Under the pieces are notes generated by a model that made no database searches, had not been told where the DNA came from, and was given only the letters and a program-made list of their open reading frames with translations. Positions 45,352 through 58,400 of a stretch of DNA of 64,000 bases are shown here, in pieces. The position numbers and the translations under genes are program-made. Source of the stretch: Ramazzottius varieornatus (taxonomy: Eukaryota; Tardigrada; Eutardigrada; Parachela; Ramazzottiidae); the NCBI GenBank assembly GCA_001949185.1, contig BDGG01000012.1, forward strand, positions 1,506,035 to 1,570,034. Reading direction: 5' to 3'. Numbering within the stretch: position 1 is the stretch's first letter; each line of letters starts with the position of its first letter.

Positions 45352-48300
45352 ATGGCTACGGTAAGCAGCAGCCAAATTATTTCGTTGCGTCAGCGTATTG
45401 TTTCGTGTAGGAAGTTGGAGTGGCTGATGTTGTTGTTTACTTGAAGGGCGAGGACATGGAGGCACAGGAGATGCGCAAGATGAAGTCTCTGGAGCGCTTC
45501 GAGCGCCGGGAATCCGTCACTACGGATCCAGCACCAAAGATTGTTGCACTCCGAGGAGGTATCGAGTCGGATGCGCTACGCTTGATGAAGCCTAGTACGT
45601 GGCTGGGAAAAGCGGTGGGAGTTTATTGCAGTGGTGGGGATTCCCAAGGTACCGTACGCTGTCTACTGACAGTACTCAGAATGTCTATAGCCTTAATCCA
45701 ATAGGTGCCTATAGCGAGAAGTGTTTTGCAGGGATGAATGCAGCTGTGCGCGGCGTAGTTCGAATGGCTTTGTATGTTGGGGCGAAAGTTTTCTTCATTC
45801 ACGAGGGCTATGTCGGAATGGTCGAAGGTGGAAAGCTGATCCAAGAAGCGACATGGGAAAGTGTTTCTGGCATTATACAGAAGGCACGTGTGTATTATCA
45901 TGATGTGGCTTATGGTTTGAAACGAGTTTTGGGTGGTGTTTCCATGTTGATCGGTTCTGTCATGTATATAGGGCGGAACCATCATTGGCAGTGCTCGATG
46001 TGCGGAGTTCCGGCAACGTGCCGGACGATTGAACGCAGCCTACAACCTTGTTTCCCGGGGGATCTGTAATATTGTCTGCATTGGTGGAGACGGCAGTTTG
46101 ACCGGTGCAAACTTGTTCCGTCAGGAATGGCAGTCGCTCTTGCAGGAACTTGTGGATAACGGTAGTTCCTTAGTATTGATTTCACTCACTTCCGGTGTTT
46201 TCTTAAACAGACTACCAACGCGTAAAAAAGCGGATCTAAGATAACATACGCTTGTTCACAGCTAGGATAACTCCAGAGCAACAGGAGAAGTATAATTTCC
46301 TCAACATCGTCGGCTTGGTCGGATCAATCGATAATGACTTCTGTGGCACTGACATGACCATTGGTACCGATAGCGCCTTGCATAGAATCGTCGAATGCAT
46401 TGACGCCATCACCACAACTGCCCAAAGGTACTTAGCTTTTTTTTGGTAACCCTTTTTTTGTGTAAGAAGCGAAAAGTCATCGACTGACACTGAGTTTTTC
46501 CGATTCCAGCCATCAGAGAACCTTCGTACTTGAGGTTATGGGCCGTCACTGCGGCTACCTCGCCCTCGTCGGCGCATTGGCCTGCGAAGCCGACTGGTTA
46601 GTACCACCTTCCCGTCTTTTGATGCTGTTTTAGAGCTGCAAGTTTATGAACGTGTGGCGTTTCAGGGTGTTCATTCCCGAATGGCCACCGGAAGAGAACT
46701 GGCCGGAAAGCATGTGCAAGAAGCTGGCACAGGTAAGATCATTTCTCGCAGTACGTACCTATCTGAGTTCGTTCGAACGCTGTTGGCTGTATGTTTCTAG
46801 GAACGAGAAATGGGACATAGATTAAATATCGTGATAGTATCTGAAGGAGCGATTGACCGAACAGGGAAACCCATCACTTCCGAACAAGTCAAGAACGTCA
46901 TAGTGGACCGTCTGAAGCAGGACTGCCGCATCACCGTTCTGGGTCATGTGCAGCGCGGAGGAAATGCCTCCGCTTTCGACCGCGTTCTGGTACATTCTCT
47001 TACGAGCAACTTTTCAGCTTGTGCGAAGGCGTCTTATGATTGCGTTTCAGGGCACTCGAATGGGCGCAGAAGCAGTCTTTGCCCTAATGGACGCAACACC
47101 CGAAACAGAAGCTTGCGTTATTTCCATCGACGGAAACCAGGCAGTTCGCACGAACCTGATGCAGTGCGTAGAACGAGTAAGACTTTTCCTTTCGTCCGCA
47201 TTCTTTTTCATTCAAGCTTCCGTAACGTAACTACTCTATTGCAGACGCAAATGGTAGCAAAAGCTATGGCTGACAAGAACTGGGATTTAGCTGTTAAGCT
47301 TCGTGGACGCAGCTTTGTTCGCAATCTCACAACATACAAGATGCTCACCAAGCTCAAAGCACCCGAAAAGCCTGGAGCGAAAGACAAACAGGTACATATT
47401 ATACTTCGATCCTATTTCCGAACTGAAGTTCCTTTCTTTCGATTGTCGCATATTTAACTAGCGCTCTTGGGTTTATAGAGAAATCTCGCGGTGATGTGTA
47501 TCGGCGCGCCCTGCGGTGGAATCAACGCCGCTACTCGTTCCTTCGTGAGAAACTCCCAGTATCACGGTTACCGTACCTTTGCTGTCTATGACGGCATCGA
47601 AGGTTTGGCTGCAGGCAGCATCAAAGAGCTAACTTGGATGGACGTTAGCGGGTGGAATGGCGAAGGTGGAGCTCTCCTCGGCATCAAGCGAACTCTAGCC
47701 GGTGACTACCTTCCCGCATGCGCTGAAAGCCTGAAGAAGTTCGAGATCGAAGGCTTGGTCATCATCGGTGGATTCGAGGTGAGCCTTACGTGAACTATTC
47801 GAGACGTCGGCAAACGATTTCACCCAGATCGGTCCAAGTAGCGCGCGTTTTCATTGTTATGGGACGAGAGCGTGCGCCACTTGGAATAACGATGTGGGTG
47901 AGCTCATTTACCGATTTCCCGTTCACTGTTACGGGAAGCCCTAGCCTATTTGCTGTTGTATTCTAGGCTTACCATTCAGCTCTACAGTTCGCCGAAGGGC
48001 GGAAGAACTATCCGGATCTGCGCATACCCATAATCGTCGTGCCTGCCACGATCAGTAACAACGTGCCGGGTACTGACTTCTGTTTAGGTGCAGATACGGC
48101 AATCAACGAGATTTGCGAGATCTGCGACCGGCTAAAGCAGTCTGCCATCGGTACCAGACGGCGAGTTTTCGTGATTGAGACCATGGGAGGCTACTGTGGC
48201 TACTTGGCCACCATGGCCGGCATAGCAGCAGGCGCAGACGCAGCATACATTTTCGAAGAACAAGTTAGCATTGATGATTTACGGAATGATGTGAGGCATC

Positions 48301-48925
48301 TGACGGCCAAGATGGCGACGAATGTACAGCGAGGCTTGATCATTCGTAATGAGTTTGCTCACGCCAACTACAGTCTGGACTTTGTGAGGAGAATGTACGC
48401 GGAAGAGGGCAAAGATATCTTCTCGTGTCGAGAAGCCGTACTGGGCCATGTGCAGCAAGGCGGCAGGCCTACGCCTTTCGATCGTAACTTGGGTACCAAA
48501 CTGGCTGCCAGAGCGATCGAATACATGGATGAAATGATAACGAAAGGTGCGTCCTGACATACTGTAATGTGGGGTGCCTTATTGAGATGTCATTTTCGCA
48601 TGGTATGGTTGTAGGTAATCTCGGGAACGAGCCAACTTCGTGCGCCTTGTTAGGCATGATAAAACGACAAGTGAACCTGACGCCGGTCCAAGCTCTTGCC
48701 ACCCAAACAGACTTTTTGTAAGTATTACTATATCGCTTCCTTCAGTGGAAACGTCTTTCGTTGTTCATTATTTTGCTCTTTAGGCATCGCATACCAAGAA
48801 CGCAGTGGTGGATGATCCTTCGGCCCTTACTACGCATCATGGCTAAGCACGCCAGTGTTTACGTTTCAGAGATCGAAGATGCTACTGATGATCCTGATGC
48901 CGGTACGAGATCGGTACTGGGTTGA
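45352..48925 (+). CDS. PFK: ATP-dependent 6-phosphofructokinase (tandem eukaryotic type)
   Basis: PFK phosphorylates fructose 6-phosphate, the committed step of glycolysis. Exon 1 codes only MAT (45352-45360); exon 2 continues [20 protein letters not shown]. The catalytic half has [56 protein letters not shown] (catalytic Asp in IDND), [28 protein letters not shown] and [15 protein letters not shown]. After a linker ([15 protein letters not shown]) the regulatory half repeats the fold: [54 protein letters not shown] and [20 protein letters not shown]. It ends GTRSVLG at 48925. The first glycine loop reads VYCSGGD where most enzymes have VLTSGGD. One intron (47779-47966) carries a palindrome-family copy. 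Confidence 0.96.
47834..47884. repeat. Intronic palindrome family, copy 2
   Basis: Arms CCAAGTAGCGCGCGTTTTC and GAGAGCGTGCGCCACTTGG pair with a few mismatches around TTGTTATGGGAC. It lies in the PFK intron 47779-47966, which is longer than its neighbours. Confidence 0.85.
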
Positions 48926-49422
48926 GGCCCGAGGATCGGAGAATCTCCTGCTATCAAAGTTTTATCGTTTGGTTGGAGTTTTATTGTCTTTGTACTGCGT
49001 ATCATTTCGCTCTCGATCGTGCTGTACTGCTGAACGAGTGACAATCCAGTTTACTGTTTCAGATTTCTACGTTTAGTATTTTCTGACTGTGACGTCCGTC
49101 TTGTGCTGAGTCCTTCGTTCGTGATCGTGACCGTGATCGCCACTCGGACTTCATAGCCAGTGGTCTTCTGTAGCGTATTTGGTTGTTTCTAAAGGTATTC
49201 TGTTCGTGCTTTTTACCGCTACTTTTGTTTGACACAGTAAATGTTGGGAAATAATTTGTTGAGCAATCTCCTCCAAGTTGAAGTCATCTAGTAAAATAGA
49301 TAAGGCGAACAATCCATATTTTAGGCATAAAAAATGTGTGACAGTAAAAAGTAAAAAAAGCAAACATATCTCTCTAAAAAGCGGTAAAAGAAAAATTTAA
49401 CTAGAAGGGTCAAGAACCAGCT
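48926..49422. other. Convergent 3' flank of PFK and the large membrane-protein gene
   Basis: About 500 bases of non-coding sequence between two convergent stops, A/T-rich towards the right. No gene or repeat is recognised. Confidence 0.45.
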
Positions 49423-52400
49423 TTAGCAGAAAAATTCGTCAGAACCATCACCACAGTTGTCGGTTGCATCACCTGCAAAACAGAGAGATCGTCAGCTTGA
49501 GCATCAGAATTTTGACTGGTTTCTCTTCAGTTCCTGTAAGCAACTTGGACTTACAAACTAAAGTTTCGCTAATGCACCGGCCATTTGTACACTTGAACTC
49601 CCCGCTAAAGCAACGCCCACAGCCCAATGGTTCGTCACTTCCATCCGAGCAATCGGGGAAGCCATCACCTACGAGAAAGTATCCGGTAAGTAACTGCGGA
49701 GCTTTCTAGATGGACTTACTGCTGACGTACAGATTCGGTAGGACAAAATGCATTGTCCGTTATTGCAGGGCTTTTCCAGCGCGCTGCAAGTTCTGGGTAT
49801 TGTCGTACTGGGACGTCTTTGGATAGGCCTGTTCTGAACCTGGACGCTGAGAGGTCGCTGGGGTTGACGCGGCGAATCGATGTGGAACTGACCACCCGTT
49901 CGAACGAAGGTCGGAGTGGTTACGGCTGTGACTGGTTCTTCCGTCGTCGCCACCCGAACAACAGGACAGTCGCAAGGTTGCGTGTCAACACTAGTGCCCT
50001 CCAAATTGAAGCAAGCTTGATCGTCCACAGGCTGGCCATTGGAAAGACAAGAACGATGCCGTGTTTGGATGCCGTTTGAATGGCACGGCTGAACAGAACA
50101 CACCGACCAGTTACTCCAGTCGGACCAAGTCACTGCAAAAAGAAAACAAGACGTCCATATCAATCCAGTTGGCAAGATGGCAGACAAAACACCGACCTGC
50201 GTACACTGTACCATACACATATCATAACCGGCATATACGCAGGCGGATAGATCAAAATATGACCCATCCGTCATCAACCTGCATACTACAACCTGCCTAA
50301 GTGCCTGATGCACGTGTGCTTGATAAGTGATGCAAAATAAGACATAGTACAGTTTCGTGCACTGCTTGCTCAGCCGATAAAAGTCATTATTTCTTACATT
50401 TTTCTTCTGGTGCTGCAATTGTTGTTGTTGCGAAAGACACAAAAGCTGGAGTTGACGTTATGGTGTCAAGAAGCATTTCGTCTGGCGACGGCCCGGTCGT
50501 GGTCAAGTCGTCCACTGACAGGTCACTGGTGGTCGTCTCGCATACACAAGCTCGGGCTTCGATAGGCTGTCCACCATTCAGGGCACAAACAGCATCAGCA
50601 TCAGGAACTGCCGAAGATCCACTGATGGACGTCAGACAGACTCGTGTTCGGCTTTGGAACCCATCCGTGGTGCAGACTGGTGCGGAACAAGCTCCCCATT
50701 CACTCCAGTTCCCCCAAGACGCTGAAACCGAAACAGCTAATTAGCAAACTCAACCTACACTCGTTAGGTTACGAAGACTGAACTTCACTGTCTACATACA
50801 GATCAATACGGGCACCGTGACGTTTTCCGTGAAGTCCGAAAACTCGTATTCGGTCGACGGCCATCCTTCAGTCGTGGTCGTGGTGGTTCTGGTAGTAAGT
50901 CGTCTCGACGTGGACTTGCGGGTGGACATGTGCGTACTGGTTGTCTTCCAGGTCGTGGTTGGCTCCGCCGTGCTCGTTACAAAGTCGGCATCGAAGTCGT
51001 CCATGTTGAACACGGAGGCAGTCGTGGTTGTGGCCGACGCAGCCGCCATCACTGTCGTGTTCTCAAGGCTACTTTCCGTGTGACCAAACGGTACGACGAG
51101 CGTTGGTTTGACTGTATCGATCACCGTGGTGGACGCACTGGCATCGTCCGCCGAGAAGTGGTTCAGCTGGACGCTACCTTGTGGTGCGAATGAGTTTGGC
51201 GGAGCTTGATTCGTGTTGCTGAGGGGAGGCAGAGGTTCATTCAAGCTGAAGCCATTGCCGAAGGCTGTTTCGTGGCCCCGGTTGAACGGCGCATTCTGAC
51301 CGTTAAAGTTGGGCTGGAGTGGATGGAAGGGTTCTTGGTTGGGCTGACTAGGTGGCGCTCCGCTGAACTGGTTGTGGAATTCCGATGGTTGGTTCTGCAT
51401 GTTGAGACTGAAGGTTGTTCCTTGTTGGTTGGGGTTGGCCAGAGTGACGAACTGAGGAGCTTGGCTATGCGGCTGTTGTGCAGCCACTGGTGGTTGTCTG
51501 GTGTTGAAGGGGCTCAGAGCGGTGTCAAAGCTGTGCCACTCTGTGGTCATCGGCAGATTCGAACTGCAACATAAGAAATATATCATTATACAAAGAAAAC
51601 AACTGGATTGTTAAATGGTCCAGCTACCTGTTAGGAACTCTTTGTGGGTCGTGATTTATAGTCTCCATTCCGTTGATCGTAGGCGAAGCAAAGTTATTCG
51701 GTTGTACTTGGATGAAGTCAGGTTGGTGTGTGAAAATGTTGGAAGTTAGGCTGACATGTCCAACTTCCGGCGGAGACTGGAAGCCCTGACTTGGCGAAGG
51801 ATGACTGGGTTCGAAGTTGAACGGCACGACGGGTGAAGCGTGGTTCTGTACTTGGTTGATAGCTGGCCCTAAACTATCCGAATTTTTCGTGACTACTACG
51901 TGATGCGCGGTGGTCGGTTGTTCTTGGTGTGGTGTTGTGGTTGTCGAGGCGAACGTGAAAGCACTTGTAGAAAAGACGCCGTAATCTTGAGTAGTTGAGC
52001 CAAGTGTCGGACTGCTTGGTGGAAAAGTGGCTAACAGTAACTGCTGCTTCTTTCCTTTCGATCCCACGCCAACACCAACGCCGAATGTCTCGTCAAGAAG
52101 GTCAGAAGGTGCCACTTGTTGTGACGTTGTGGTGGCCATGACGGCTAACTTCTGGCTTGTTGTGGGCTTGGGGGTTGTGAGAAATGTCGTGGTGGAAAAT
52201 GCATCCGTAGTTTGTTTATCGGTGGTCGCCACGACCGGACTGACGGATACGGAACTGCTGTTGATGGACAGACTACTAGGCACACTTCCCGACGGGCCCA
52301 GTTGCATCAGCTCGGATTTCATCCTGCTTGCATTGTCCGGCTGCGCGTCCACCATGACCTCGTTGGTTGGTGAAGACACCGTCGAACTGGTCAAGTTGGC

Positions 52401-55400
52401 CAGCGGTAAGGCTACAAGAAAATAAGCACTAAATTAAACGTTCTCGTTTCTGAATAAACGTGTCATAGCTTTGCTAAATAGAAGTCTCAATATTAAGTAC
52501 ATATTTTTTCATTATCATTCACAATCGACAATTCAGACGTGGGCAAATGAAATGAACCAAGGTTATATGGAGCGGCGCACGTTTCCGTTGTTATCAGCTG
52601 GAAGTGTGCGCCACTTAGGAGAACAACGTGCTCCAAATCACGTTCCCACGTCCTAATTATAGCAACTAAGTTTGAAAGTACGAGTAACATCAAAGATCAA
52701 AGCAGAGTTTAAAATGGCGGTAGGTTTAGTGAAATGCGGAAGTTAAAGTCAAGTGTGCGGAAAGCTTCCTCGTACTGATGCCAACCTCTAAAGAACAACG
52801 AGTTGGTGACGACCGGAATGCCTTTGAGGCGCATTCCCACGAGATCCGTATTGGTGGCTCCCGCAAAGGCTTTTGAGGTTTTGGATTCGGCCACGTCTAG
52901 TGGTTGCGCATTCTTGAAAGAAACTTGAAAGCGAAGGAAAATCTGGTGAGCGTCCGGCCTGCGCAATCAATAACACATGTGTTTGACATTAACCTTCATT
53001 TCTCGAGACAGTCGTTGGCAGGTATGAACTTGACGTAACCTCTAACATACCGTTGCGGCGTCGGAACTGTTATAGAGTTTATATCGTCGGCTGCAAATCC
53101 GCCGACTCCTTGTACCACTTCTTTGAGCTGCAACACAGCAATAACCATTAAGTACTCTTAAAACGATTTTTGAACTACCAAAGGTACGGATAAACAAACG
53201 AAACATATCGTAAATCATATAGGTTCAAGTTTGCGTTTAGTCTGCAATTTTAGTCAATTTCTTTCAAATTTGTTTTTCCGAAAAATAAGAGTTTGGCCAA
53301 CAAGCCCAAAAAGATTATTTTCCCACGCGGCGCACGCTTTCGGCTAATCACACTGGAAACGTGCGCCACTTGAGAAACAACCCTGCCAAGTTTGTCGAGA
53401 TCCCAAATATTCCGAATTTGGTTTTGATGTAAATTTGGTGGGTGGATATTTACCAATTCTTGCATATCACGTTGTATCCTTTTCAGGGCTTCGTCGGGAG
53501 GCCGACCGGGATCTGTCATTAGATCCGCGTAGGCTCCATGTGTAGTGTCTAGCGTCAACTGTCCGCTAATCATGTTAGTCACTAGAACGACAAGTAGAGC
53601 ATAAACGATGCGTACTGATCAAAAGTCAAGACGTAACCACTTTCAGACATTCCATACTGCATTCTTCAGCGTCAGTATTTTGAGGTAAAGTGCATACTAT
53701 CAACTTACGCTGTGTTTGAGGAGCTGAAGCAGCCGATTGTCCTCGGTTTGCGAAAGCTGTCGATAATACATAAACGTCAATATGATGGAATTATGCCAGA
53801 CAGATCAGATGTCGCAGTTCACATCAACCACGAGACATTTGAACTTACCGGTGAAATACACAACAGGTGCGACAACAAGGCCAATAACGAGTATGGCAAA
53901 AACAATCAACATGCCAATTGTGCACTGTCTTCCGCGATATTTGATGAAGGTAACGTGACGCTTGGAAGGCGGTGGATGCTGGTACTTCTGTAAATTTGAT
54001 ATGTATTCGGCATATTTGGCGGATGCACTAACGGTAGCCGATCCCGTCGTCGCATCGGACTTCTGAGGCGTCGAACCCGAAGCGGAAGCTCCCGAGCCAG
54101 ATCCCGACGGCGTCGGAGCCGACTTTGTAAGCATACTAGCCTGGGTCCTCGACGTCTTCTGTGATGTGAGACTGGTATTCTCGTCATGATGAAGAGCATA
54201 ACCATGGTCCGCATTCTGCAAAGATCAAAGAGCTCAAATTAGAATTAATCGAGCCGTCATGAAACGGAAAAGAACACAATGAATGGATTCTCACCCACCT
54301 GCATACAGGCACGGTATGGTAGAATGGGTGACTACTTTGTATGTAGGTGGGTGAGAGATGGCTATTTCTGTTTTTTTATGGTTGTTGTGGACTTGCCAGA
54401 TTTGAGTGAGGTCTAAATTTGAGATTACTTCCTTGGTCGGTCTAATTCGTTCCTAAATGTGCACTGTTTACATCCGATCGATTTCCTCTCGATGTTTAAA
54501 GAAAACTTTGAACAAAGGATCAACGCGCCCTTATTAGAGTAAACAACCAAATTATGTTTGATTTCCGCGTCCGTATTGCGATCCATAAATAAACAGCTAA
54601 ATGTCAAAATGCAGGTTTCCAACTGCCGGCGGAAGCAGCTATAGGGAAATGACATTGGAATAAATCAACACGATTCTTTCTGAGGGGTATCAGACCGAAC
54701 TAAATGGGCATTTGCAGTCGACCGAGAACTGAAAGTAAAGTCTGTTGCATCTTCAGGCTCCGGTCCTTCTGTTAGTTTACACAACCTCATGACCAAAACT
54801 CCCTGCACATTTCTCCAGTAAACTCGCGCATCCACCGTAGTCTACCGCGTACTCCAGTGCGCCTCTCTGTGATGAACCAGCGCAACAGTTCCAGTTTTCA
54901 CCGTGGCGCACTGCTGTACCCCCTAACCTGGAGAGGTCAAGCGGTAAGCACACAATGCCCCACATCAGCTTGCGCAGTAATTCACATGAGTTGTGTAAAT
55001 GGGGAACTTTTGCGTAAGTCACTCCAACTTGCTCGACTTTCAGCAGAGCTAAGTTTTTGGTAGAATTCGGGGCTTGGCTTCTGATTCGTAGACATTGAAC
55101 TGGGGGATTTTAATCAGAGCAATGAACGTTGCAGTATAAATCTCGGCCTGCGGTACCTGTTGACTTTACAATATTGACAGTTTATTGGTGTCGGCTTTGT
55201 TTGATTATAAAGTGACGTGTCGGGTAAAATATGATATTGATCCTGGTGACATCATCGACAATAGGATAGGAAGGAAATCTTGTTTATTCAAGCGACTCTT
55301 CGAGCCAGACCTAAGTCTGGCTCGAGGAGCAGTAATTGCCTCCATTGTTTAAACAATTGTCTAGAGCGGTTTACTCAATGCATCGAACTGGATTGTGCTC

Positions 55401-58400
55401 TGTCACGAGCGAATTAAGCAAAGTTTATCAACCGAACGAGCTCTCTCCATTTCATACATTTAGCTGAGCAATTAAGTTCCATAGTTTTTCCATCAAGCAA
55501 TCTTATATGTAACCCATACCTACGTACACTTTACGCACGCTTCCATCTTCGAAGTGCAAAATTACGACTACGGCAAAGTCACTCATTCGAGACCAACAAT
55601 GAAATCACGGTATGGAACTCTCTATTTTACTCCCATTAACTTCGAAACGATCGTCTTTCGAGATGATGATTAGAGACCTCTTGATTTCCGTACGTATATA
55701 CAGTGCAGCGTGCGTTACACTTTGGATTGATTCTCACGAAATAAAGAACGCGAACAATCGTGGGCGGAAAAAGCAAACAAGTGCTGAATAAGCACTTTAC
55801 GAGTTCTCCACAATTAACCACTGCAACGGATACGCCAACAATCCGACACAAACATCTGAATACATTTCCATTTGTATTTTACGACAAGAACATCAATAGG
55901 CCATCGCAAAACTGAAGACCACTTTTTTCTGATTTCCTATGAAATTTCAGATCATATGCTGATGGGCGTTGTCGTGTGTGACCATAACGAACAGCCACAC
56001 CAATCAACCGGGAAAGATGATCGATGAACGATCACGTAATTAGCGTTGTCAAAGGTGCGGCCAGTCACAACGGAGCTCCGTATGGAGCCTATTATCAAGT
56101 CCCGTGGACCATTGTCCATCCATAAAAATAGGCTCGTGCGTTAATGGGTTCCCAAACAGGAAGAAGGGAGTGCCTACAGAGTATCGCCCACACAATACAG
56201 CCTGCAGTCTAATATGACTTCTAACATGGACATTGCATTGATTATGGGCACCTGTGCATAATACGGCGACGACGACGGAAAGGCAGGTGGTTGCACCTGC
56301 GGTATCCGGCCTAATTGGCCATTTTGTGAACTGCAGTATGGATACGCAAAGAAGGTGGGAGGAAAGGCAGTATAGGACTGAGGTGCGCCAGCAGCGTCCA
56401 GTGGATAGGCGCTGCGCAGGTAACGTTGAGGGTTGCGGTAGTAATCCAAAGAAAGAGGGGCGCCGGGCGGCTGCACCAGATGATGGTGCTCTTGTCTTCG
56501 CATCTTTCTTTGCACAAGTCAGAAGAGAATCAAGAAATCATCCCCTTTGAGAACTAATCCATAGCAGATGGAGAAAACAAGCGGGTAACAAATGCGCCTT
56601 CCTATCGGAGATGCGCCAGCATCCGGCGTAATATAGAATTAAGTTTCTGCAGGCCGGTGCGCGGTTGTGCATGGGTGAAATCAGATTCAGGCGAAATACC
56701 GGACACATTAGATTCCCAAAAATAGCAGATAAGAAATTCAAGCGATTATCGGTGATGAAGAGAGATCAATTTGAAGCTTAAATCCGGGTGCGTCCGTTAG
56801 ACAAAAATTACGGCGGATTAGAATTACAAGCCGGACATTAATCCATCTCTGTTGCCTTTTCTCAATTGGACCATTACACGTCTCGTCATCGAAGGAGCTT
56901 GACCAAGTGATGCGCAGCGAACGTTTACAACAAACTCGGAGAGTGTCTGTGGGGTACCATCTTCACTACGGGCTCTTAATTAGCAATGCATGGACAAGTA
57001 AGGACCAATCCACCGACCACTCAAGTCCTCGAACAGCGATATCTCGACGTCCGGCTTGGGCACATAAGACTTCGGAGTTATTGCACTGTACAATGAAGGA
57101 CGGTTCCCCAAGATCGGCACACACACACATGCTAATGCGCTGACTTGTCCATCAGGTGGGCAGTTATTAGTACATGGTCGATAATGAAGAGTCACGAAAT
57201 ATCACAGTGCAATGTCCAACCATTGTTTTGGCCTGACCACCAATGACACTAAATCGTCCACATTTCTCTGTGGTTAATCAATATCTACATTGGAAGGGTG
57301 TTAAAAGCCATCTTGGATTGTTTCCCTCGGCTACTCTACAACCTACTTAGCCGCCATCAACAACCTCTGACAACAACTTCAGCTTCCCCAGCAGGTTCCA
57401 CGATCAGTACCCCAAGTCACGGTTCGCCATACCAGCTCTCGAGACAAAAAAAGTGAAGACAAAGACGCAAGGAGCCAAAAGAAGGTGAAAATCCATACTA
57501 GAAGATGTATGAGAAACCTGCTTGAGCAAATTAGACGATGCTACTGTCCCACTTCGCAACCCTTTCTCTCACAATCAAAACCATTCTTTTCATTTTTCTC
57601 ACAGTTAAACGCCTCGATCAACTCCAAGAATGTCCTTTCAATTTTCATTCAAAATCCAAATTGACAACTTTCATCCGGAGGACCTTTTGCATTTCTAGCT
57701 GAGATCTTCTATGCTGATTATCCACAAAAAATACAGTATGCGGAAAACTATTTTACAATATTGCAATTACGTGACATTACACTAACATTTTCGCTACAAA
57801 GGAGAAGAATACCAAAATATTTAAATAAATTAGCCACGTTCCACAGTCCAACTCTGCACAAAGCGACAACATCGATCTACCGTTATTAATCATTGTAACG
57901 CAGAGTGCCGCACTTCTTGCTTTTGCTTCTTGTAAGTAATGTAACGAACATCGGGTAGCGATGCGTAAAGACTTTTTACACTTCGATCAGCATCATGTGT
58001 GCTGTCGCTTGGACGAATTCGACCAGACGGAAGTCATCAAGATTGGCAGCTCATTTACACCTGGCAAAAACCCGAGTGTGCCTTCGTTATCTCACCTCAC
58101 GTATTCTTCGGTATGCTTCGCATATCGGCCAGTATCGTTTTCTTACGCCCGGTTCGTTCGTCAAGTCTCACACGAGACGATAAGACAAAAGTAACCAAGG
58201 AGAGTCTTTTTTGCCGAGGATTGTTGAGACATAAGGACACCAATGCAATCGAACCGGATCTGACTAGTTTAACCACAACAACACTCACACTTTCTTCCGA
58301 CTTTGTCATCACCGTAGAGCATTTCCCTATTCCAGTGTAAAGTGCTTCGGAAATCAATTTTCGTCATCTAATCATCTGCCGACACCGGCAAGAAAAAAAG

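Noticed and set aside
50930-51193. Basic plus-strand frame opposite the mucin-like stalk
   Set aside because: The Arg/His/Gly-rich texture is the complement of the Thr/Ser-rich repeat on the coding strand.
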